The translations under genes and the position numbers were made by a program. DNA of 29,415 nucleotides from DATGLE01 sp035294325. Its GTDB lineage: Bacteria; Chloroflexota; Ktedonobacteria; Ktedonobacterales; Ktedonobacteraceae. Position 1 is the first letter of the stretch. Each line of letters starts with the position of its first letter. Under the pieces are notes generated by a model. That model did not search any database and was not told the origin of the DNA. It saw only the letters and a program-made list of their open reading frames with translations. The stretch is taken from the NCBI GenBank assembly GCA_035294325.1, contig DATGLE010000214.1, forward strand, positions 1-29,415. The letters run 5' to 3'. Shown in pieces: positions 25,734 to 29,415 of the stretch.

Positions 25734-26744
25734 ATGCCACGAAGCGGGATTGAGATCAAGCCGGCCTGGAAAAGCATCCCGAAGGCGATTCGCCAGCAGG
25801 TCGAGGCGGCGCTGGGTGCGCAGGTAGTACGGGCCGCGCGCGTCTGGGGAGGCTATGCGCCAACGCCAACCTTCCGGCTCGCGCTGGCGGATGGACGCCG
25901 CGCCTTCTTCAAAGGGACCAACCAGGAATCTAACGAGTTTATGAAAAATGCGCTGCGCCAGGAGGAGCGCGTCTATAAAGAGCTGGCTCCGAGGCTGGGA
26001 CAATGGATGCCGCAATTCTATGCAGCCTTTCGCCACGCCGACTGGCATGTGCTCATCCTTGAGGATCTCGGCCCGGTCAGCGTCCCTCCCTGGACTTCCG
26101 GGAGAACGCGCGCGATTACGCATGCCGTTGTCGATTTCCACCGCGCGTCACTGGATACTCAGGCGCCCGCATGGCTCCCGCGACCCGACGAAGAGCTATC
26201 ACGATTCAGTTGGACGCACGTAGAACAGGAAACCCGGGAGTTCCAATACATCGCGGCACTGGCCGGCAGCGAGGCTCAGCAGGCGCTGGCCTGGTTGCAG
26301 CAGATATCGCCAACCATCGAGCGTTTGATGCAGCAGCCGGCACTCAGAGAAGGGCCGTTTGCTATTCTGCACGGCGACCTGCGCTCGGACAACCTGCGCT
26401 TTACTCGCGAGCGACTGTGCCTGTTCGATTGGCCGTCAATCTGCGTGGGGCGACCAGAGTGGGAGGTCGTCCCCTTTGCGCAAAGCGTCGCGGTGGATGG
26501 CGGGCCATGCCCTGAGCAGGTAATGAGATGGTACGAAGAACGCTCCCCCCTGCGCCCCGAGGCCGTAGATTGCGCGCTGGTCTGGTGGCTGACCTTTTTT
26601 GCTGATCGCGCCTGGCAGCCAGAAATTCCTGGACTGCCGCGCGTGCGCCGCTTTCAACGCCAGCAGCTCGCCACCCTGGCCTTCTGGGCAGCCCGTCGAT
26701 GGTCTTTCCCCTATCCAGCCTGGGCGGAACGGCTGCTGGAATGA
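25734..26744 (+). CDS. Aminoglycoside phosphotransferase (APH)-family protein
   Basis: 336 aa, kinase-like fold. The catalytic loop is AILHGDLRSDNLRF (HGDxxxxN) and the metal-binding aspartate lies in LCLFDWPSICVGRPEWEV. An N-lobe lysine is in RRAFFKGTNQ, and LILEDLGP is the hinge. Members of this very broad family phosphorylate aminoglycosides, choline, homoserine, sugars or proteins; nothing here shows which. Antibiotic resistance should not be assumed. The ATG has an AAGGT-type ribosome site. The DHFR-family gene follows after 91 nt and could be on the same transcript. Confidence 0.85.
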   Translation: MPRSGIEIKPAWKSIPKAIRQQVEAALGAQVVRAARVWGGYAPTPTFRLALADGRRAFFKGTNQESNEFMKNALRQEERVYKELAPRLGQWMPQFYAAFRHADWHVLILEDLGPVSVPPWTSGRTRAITHAVVDFHRASLDTQAPAWLPRPDEELSRFSWTHVEQETREFQYIAALAGSEAQQALAWLQQISPTIERLMQQPALREGPFAILHGDLRSDNLRFTRERLCLFDWPSICVGRPEWEVVPFAQSVAVDGGPCPEQVMRWYEERSPLRPEAVDCALVWWLTFFADRAWQPEIPGLPRVRRFQRQQLATLAFWAARRWSFPYPAWAERLLE

Positions 26745-26835
26745 TGTGAAACTCCTGCCGCTTCTCGCGGCATTTCCGATTGTGCCTCGCAGTTTTGGAA
26801 AAAGAGAGTGTCTATTATATGGAGGGAGAAGAAAT

Positions 26836-27414
26836 ATGAGAAAAATAATTACGACCACATGGACCACTCTTGACGGCTTCACTGCCGGGCCAAACGGAGA
26901 AATGGATTGGATCGGGGCAATCTATGACGAAGCGATGGGCCTGTATGAGGACCAGGTGGTCAGCGAGGCCGATACGCTCTTGCTAGGACGCGTGACCTAT
27001 CAAAGCTTTGCCGGCTCCTGGCCCTACGTGCCCGACAATCCCAATGCCTCCGAAGGCGAGAAAATATACGCCCGCAAATTGAACGCCATGCGCAAAATTG
27101 TGTTCTCCCGGACGCTTGAAAGCGTGGAGTGGAACAACTCCACGCTGCGCAAAGAGATTGTTCCAGAAGAGATCGCGCAACTGAAACAGGAGCCGGGGCG
27201 CGATATGCTGATCTACGGCAGCGCCAGCATTGTCCAGGCCCTCACCAACCACGGCTTGATCGATGAATACCAGGTCCTGGTCCATCCTGTGATTTTGGGG
27301 GGCGGAAAGCCGCTCTTTCAAAACATCCAGCAGCAGGTGAAGCTGAAACTGGTCAACAATAAAACGCATCCCTCCGGGGTCGTGGTTTTGTACTACCAGC
27401 CGCGCGAGAAATAG
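26836..27414 (+). CDS. RibD C-terminal / dihydrofolate reductase-family protein
   Basis: 192 aa from ATG 26836, which has GGAGGGAG 7 nt upstream; the long open frame upstream is not family sequence and overlaps the phosphotransferase gene. The N-terminus RKIITTTWTTLDGFTAGPNGEMDW, then DTLLLGRVTYQSFAGSWP, KIVFSRTL and MLIYGSASIVQAL match the YyaP/YwjB-like branch of the RibD reductase fold, which binds NADPH. The C-terminal part has the family's HPVILGGGKPLF. Physiological substrate unknown; these are not true folate enzymes as a rule. Convergent with the dehydratase gene, 7 nt apart. Confidence 0.87.
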   Translation: MRKIITTTWTTLDGFTAGPNGEMDWIGAIYDEAMGLYEDQVVSEADTLLLGRVTYQSFAGSWPYVPDNPNASEGEKIYARKLNAMRKIVFSRTLESVEWNNSTLRKEIVPEEIAQLKQEPGRDMLIYGSASIVQALTNHGLIDEYQVLVHPVILGGGKPLFQNIQQQVKLKLVNNKTHPSGVVVLYYQPREK

Positions 27415-27421
27415 TCCTCGG

Positions 27422-28390
27422 CTACGCTGTCAGGGCCTGAGCGTAGACCAGGGGATCGACGTTGCCGCCGCTGACGATGCAGCAGACGCGCCGGCCCTGA
27501 AAGCGCTCCGCATTGGCGAGCAGCGCGGCGACGGCCAGCGCGCCCGTTGGCTCCACCTTCAGGTTGAGGTAGCGGAAGCAGTAGCGCAGGGCGCTCAGGG
27601 TTGCGTCGTCGGGCACCTCGATGATATCGGCCAGACCATGTTGCAGGATCTCCCAGTTGAGCTTGCCCAGGCTGAGCGTCCGCGCGCCATCGGCCACCGT
27701 GGCCGGTTCCTGCTCGTTGCGTATCAGGCGGCCAGCGTGCAGCGAACGCGCGGCGTCGTTGCCCGGCAGCGGCTCCGCACCGATGATCTCCGTCCGCGCT
27801 TGCAGGTGATCGCGCGCGATCACGATACCCGAACTGAGTCCGCCACCGCCAACGGGAACGATGATGGTATCAAAATCGGCGGTGCTGAGAATTTCTTTGC
27901 CCAGGGTCGAGTTTCCCGCGACGACGCGGTAGTCGTCGTAAGCCTGGGCCTGAAACGCATCGGGTTGAGCTGCCATGAGTTGAGCGACGCGTGCGGCACG
28001 GCTTATCTGGCGCACATCGATCAGGTCAACCTCGCCGCCGTAGGACTCTACTGCCTCGATCTTGACTCTGGCGGAGGTGGATGGCATGACGATGGTGCAG
28101 GTCTTGCCCAGTAATTTGCAGGCATAGGCCACGGCCTGCCCGAAATTGCCCGAAGAGGCAGCGATAACATGCTGCTGGGGAACACTGGAGAGCAGGTTAT
28201 AGGCGGCGCGAAACTTGAAGCTGCCGGTGTGCTGAAACGTCTCGCTGGCGATAGTCACATCACAGTTACACTGCTCGGAAAGAGCGGCGCCGGGCAGCAG
28301 AAAGGTCGGGCGCAGATGCCGGGGCAGCGTCTCCCACACGGCGGCGATATACTCTGCGGTCAATTCAGGGGCTTCACTATAGCGTGGCAT
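27422..28390 (-). CDS. Threonine/serine dehydratase-like PLP enzyme (fold type II)
   Basis: 322 aa from ATG 28390 (GGAG at 7 nt; a TTG two codons earlier is also in frame). The PLP-binding lysine is in ETFQHTGSFKFRAAYN. The substrate loop is ASSGNFGQAVAY and the phosphate-binding glycine loop is VPVGGGGLSSG. CIVSGGNVD lies at the C-terminus. The length with no ACT domain resembles catabolic threonine dehydratases and serine racemase-like enzymes: deamination of threonine to 2-oxobutanoate or serine to pyruvate, or racemisation. Hydroxy-aspartate lyase relatives are an alternative. It is divergent from the Kal-like gene, with 368 nt between. Confidence 0.88.
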   Translation of the reverse strand: MPRYSEAPELTAEYIAAVWETLPRHLRPTFLLPGAALSEQCNCDVTIASETFQHTGSFKFRAAYNLLSSVPQQHVIAASSGNFGQAVAYACKLLGKTCTIVMPSTSARVKIEAVESYGGEVDLIDVRQISRAARVAQLMAAQPDAFQAQAYDDYRVVAGNSTLGKEILSTADFDTIIVPVGGGGLSSGIVIARDHLQARTEIIGAEPLPGNDAARSLHAGRLIRNEQEPATVADGARTLSLGKLNWEILQHGLADIIEVPDDATLSALRYCFRYLNLKVEPTGALAVAALLANAERFQGRRVCCIVSGGNVDPLVYAQALTA

Positions 28391-28436
28391 AGGCAAACTC
28401 CAGGAAAATTATCAGATCATCAAGAGCAGGCGCACC

Positions 28437-28487
28437 TGTCATCCTTCGCTGCTGCTCAGGATGGCAGGGGTGCCGCTCAGGATGACA
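28437..28487. repeat. Short imperfect repeat with inverted ends
   Basis: TGTCATCCT (28437-28445) pairs with AGGATGACA (28479-28487), and GCTCAGGATG occurs twice 21 nt apart (28454, 28475). The text resembles short dispersed intergenic repeats found in many bacterial genomes. It has no coding potential. Confidence 0.55.
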
Positions 28488-28611
28488 TTTCCGAGTGCTG
28501 GCGTTCCCTTATTCTATCACGCCAGGCATGCCCTTGCTTTTTTACTCTGCTCTCTTGCATACTAATAAATAGTCCCGAGAAATATTTACTCGCGGATATC
28601 AATAACCAGTG

Positions 28612-28633
28612 GCCTAACTAACGTTAGTTTGGC
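28612..28633. promoter_or_regulatory. Palindromic operator candidate upstream of the Kal-like gene
   Basis: A perfect 14-bp palindrome, AACTAACGTTAGTT (28616-28629), sits within GCC...GGC, giving 22 bp with one mismatched pair. Palindromes of this ACTAACGTTAGT type are common TetR-family operators. It lies about 125 nt before the Kal-like ATG and about 225 nt from the divergent dehydratase start. No TetR gene is in the window. Confidence 0.5.
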
Positions 28634-28657
28634 TAATAGATATGCATATTTTTTGTA

Positions 28658-28717
28658 GGAAGTGGAGTCTGCGGGCGGAGCGCCGCAGACTCCACTTCCC
28701 GGCGAGCCGCGAAGCAG
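28658..28717. repeat. Long perfect hairpin element 3 with GC-rich flank
   Basis: A perfect 17-bp inverted repeat (28658-28674 and 28683-28699) with an 8-nt loop, followed by GGCGAGCCGCGAAGCAG (28701-28717). Read on the minus strand, that flank is CTGC-TTCGCGG-CTCG, a diverged form of the motif beside elements 1 and 2. It stands 42 nt upstream of the Kal-like gene and so probably lies in its 5' leader. Confidence 0.75.
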
Positions 28718-28758
28718 TAAGCGGTCAGGAGACTTGCACATAGAAAAGGAGAGAAGCG

Positions 28759-29169
28759 ATGTCCGAGAGCGAGGAGTATACGGCAATGCTGCGCGTGCGA
28801 CTGAGTGCCGCCGATGCGCACTATGGAGGGCACCTGGTGAATGGCGCGCACCTGCTATCGCTTTTTGGCGATGTGGCGACGGAACTGGCGATACGCTGCG
28901 ATGGAGACGAGGGGCTGATGGCCGGCTATGAGAGCGTTGAGTTTCTGGAGCCGCTCTACGCCGGCGATTTCGTCGAAGTAACGGGGCGCATCACGAAGAT
29001 CGGACGCACATCGCGGCGCATCGAATTTGAAGCGTACAAAGTGATAACCGCGCGCCGCGATATCAGCGAATCGGCGGCTGATGTTCTCTCCATGCCACTG
29101 CTCGTCGGGCGCGCCGTCGGCACCACCGTCGTCAAAGCCGGGCTGCAACGCAAGCAGCGTACCGCGTGA
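28759..29169 (+). CDS. kal: 3-aminobutyryl-CoA ammonia-lyase-like hotdog protein
   Basis: 136 aa hotdog-fold protein. The stretches VRLSAADAHYGGHLVNGAHL, LFGDVATELAIRCDGDEG, YESVEFLEPLYAGDFVEV and RDISESAADVL followed by RAVGTTVV closely follow the Kal family as I remember it. Kal removes ammonia from 3-aminobutanoyl-CoA to give crotonyl-CoA in lysine fermentation; the beta-alanyl-CoA ammonia-lyase branch is the main alternative. AGGAGAG stands 6 nt before the ATG. None of the other lysine-fermentation genes (kamA, kamDE, kdd, kce) is in view, so it may serve another beta-amino acid route, or the rest may be elsewhere. Confidence 0.78.
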   Translation: MSESEEYTAMLRVRLSAADAHYGGHLVNGAHLLSLFGDVATELAIRCDGDEGLMAGYESVEFLEPLYAGDFVEVTGRITKIGRTSRRIEFEAYKVITARRDISESAADVLSMPLLVGRAVGTTVVKAGLQRKQRTA

Positions 29170-29206
29170 ACACGCTTGCCGCAATGGACCAGCACCTTCA
29201 ATCAAG

Positions 29207-29231
29207 AGGGGCCGCCACCAGAGCGGCCCCT
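29207..29231. terminator. Bidirectional terminator-like hairpin
   Basis: AGGGGCCGC (29207-29215) and its perfect complement (29223-29231) with a 7-nt loop lie between the convergent Kal-like and SHOCT genes. No T-run, so only terminator-like. Confidence 0.5.
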
Positions 29232-29279
29232 ACGGTGGTCCGAATAGAGCCTGTGCTGCCCGATGCGCTTTCTCAAAGG

Positions 29280-29414
29280 CTATTCGCGGGGCCAGCCGGA
29301 GCGTTGCAGGTGCTCGCGCATCTGCTCGAAGGTGTCGCCATCGATCTCACCGCGCGCGTAGCGCTGGCGCAGGATCTCCAATGCGTTCGGCCCGAAAGGT
29401 GGCCCAAAATGCGC
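29280..29414 (-). CDS. C-terminal end of a SHOCT-domain protein (partial)
   Basis: The minus strand reads an open frame entering from the window edge and ending at a TAG at 29280-29282. The last 44 residues include ALEILRQRYARGEID followed by TFEQMREHLQ, the SHOCT pattern (ILkeRYArGEIt.eEy...). SHOCT is a short C-terminal oligomerisation-type helix pair found on many small membrane or secreted proteins. A Gly/Pro stretch precedes it. The main domain lies outside the window, so the full protein's function is unknown. Confidence 0.8.
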   Translation of the reverse strand, partial: AHFGPPFGPNALEILRQRYARGEIDGDTFEQMREHLQRSGWPRE

Positions 29415-29415
29415 G

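Noticed and set aside
25734..26744. APH-family gene as an antibiotic resistance determinant
   Set aside because: The family is too broad, and nothing in the sequence or context indicates an aminoglycoside substrate.

Overview
The window reads as an ordinary chromosomal stretch of a moderately GC-rich bacterium. It is densely packed, with short operons on both strands and no rRNA, tRNA, CRISPR array, transposase or phage gene that I can see. The gene mix suggests a soil or heterotrophic Chloroflexota, perhaps a Ktedonobacteria-type organism. It includes a membrane-anchored caspase-TPR protein, a WD40 Tat lipoprotein, a CGNR regulator, a zinc-ribbon membrane protein and an enlarged LivM. This placement is inference from gene style, not from a marker gene.

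Layout. 1-2.6 kb: a caspase-like membrane protein (-) divergent from dephospho-CoA kinase coaE (+). 2.6-3.1 kb: a long perfect hairpin element, then a consensus sigma-70 promoter with a leader of about 295 nt. 3.1-9.3 kb: a complete branched-chain amino acid type ABC transporter, livKHMGF (+), in which LivM carries an extra N-terminal membrane domain. 9.3-11.4 kb: three minus-strand genes (JAMM metalloprotease, LURP-one-related protein, HAD hydrolase) with a MITE-like repeat between the first two. 11.8-15.7 kb (+): WD40 Tat lipoprotein, CGNR regulator, then an ATP-grasp ligase nearly touching a DeoR-family regulator. 15.8-21.7 kb (-): a five-gene operon in the order GlpA-like FAD dehydrogenase with a [2Fe-2S] domain, FAD/NAD oxidoreductase, CoxG-like SRPBCC protein, APC permease and FGGY (glycerol kinase-like) kinase. 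22-29.4 kb: zinc-ribbon membrane protein (+), CopB-type copper ATPase (-), APH-family phosphotransferase (+), RibD/DHFR-family reductase (+), threonine dehydratase-like PLP enzyme (-), a Kal-like hotdog ammonia-lyase (+) and the 3' end of a SHOCT-domain gene (-).

How the genes work together. The Liv cluster is a self-contained importer. The 15.8-21.7 kb operon looks like a catabolic unit: permease, kinase and an FAD dehydrogenase pair, facing the DeoR-type regulator that could control it. Its kinase lacks a glycerol-binding arginine of GlpK, its transporter is an amino-acid-type APC permease instead of GlpF, and a CoxG-like protein is translationally coupled to the oxidoreductases. The substrate may therefore not be plain glycerol. 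The copper ATPase has a promoter with a CsoR-type palindrome at the start site.

The most unusual non-coding structure is a set of long, perfect intergenic hairpins (stems of 12-26 bp) whose arms differ from site to site. Three of them adjoin a related GC-rich motif, which suggests a dispersed element family.
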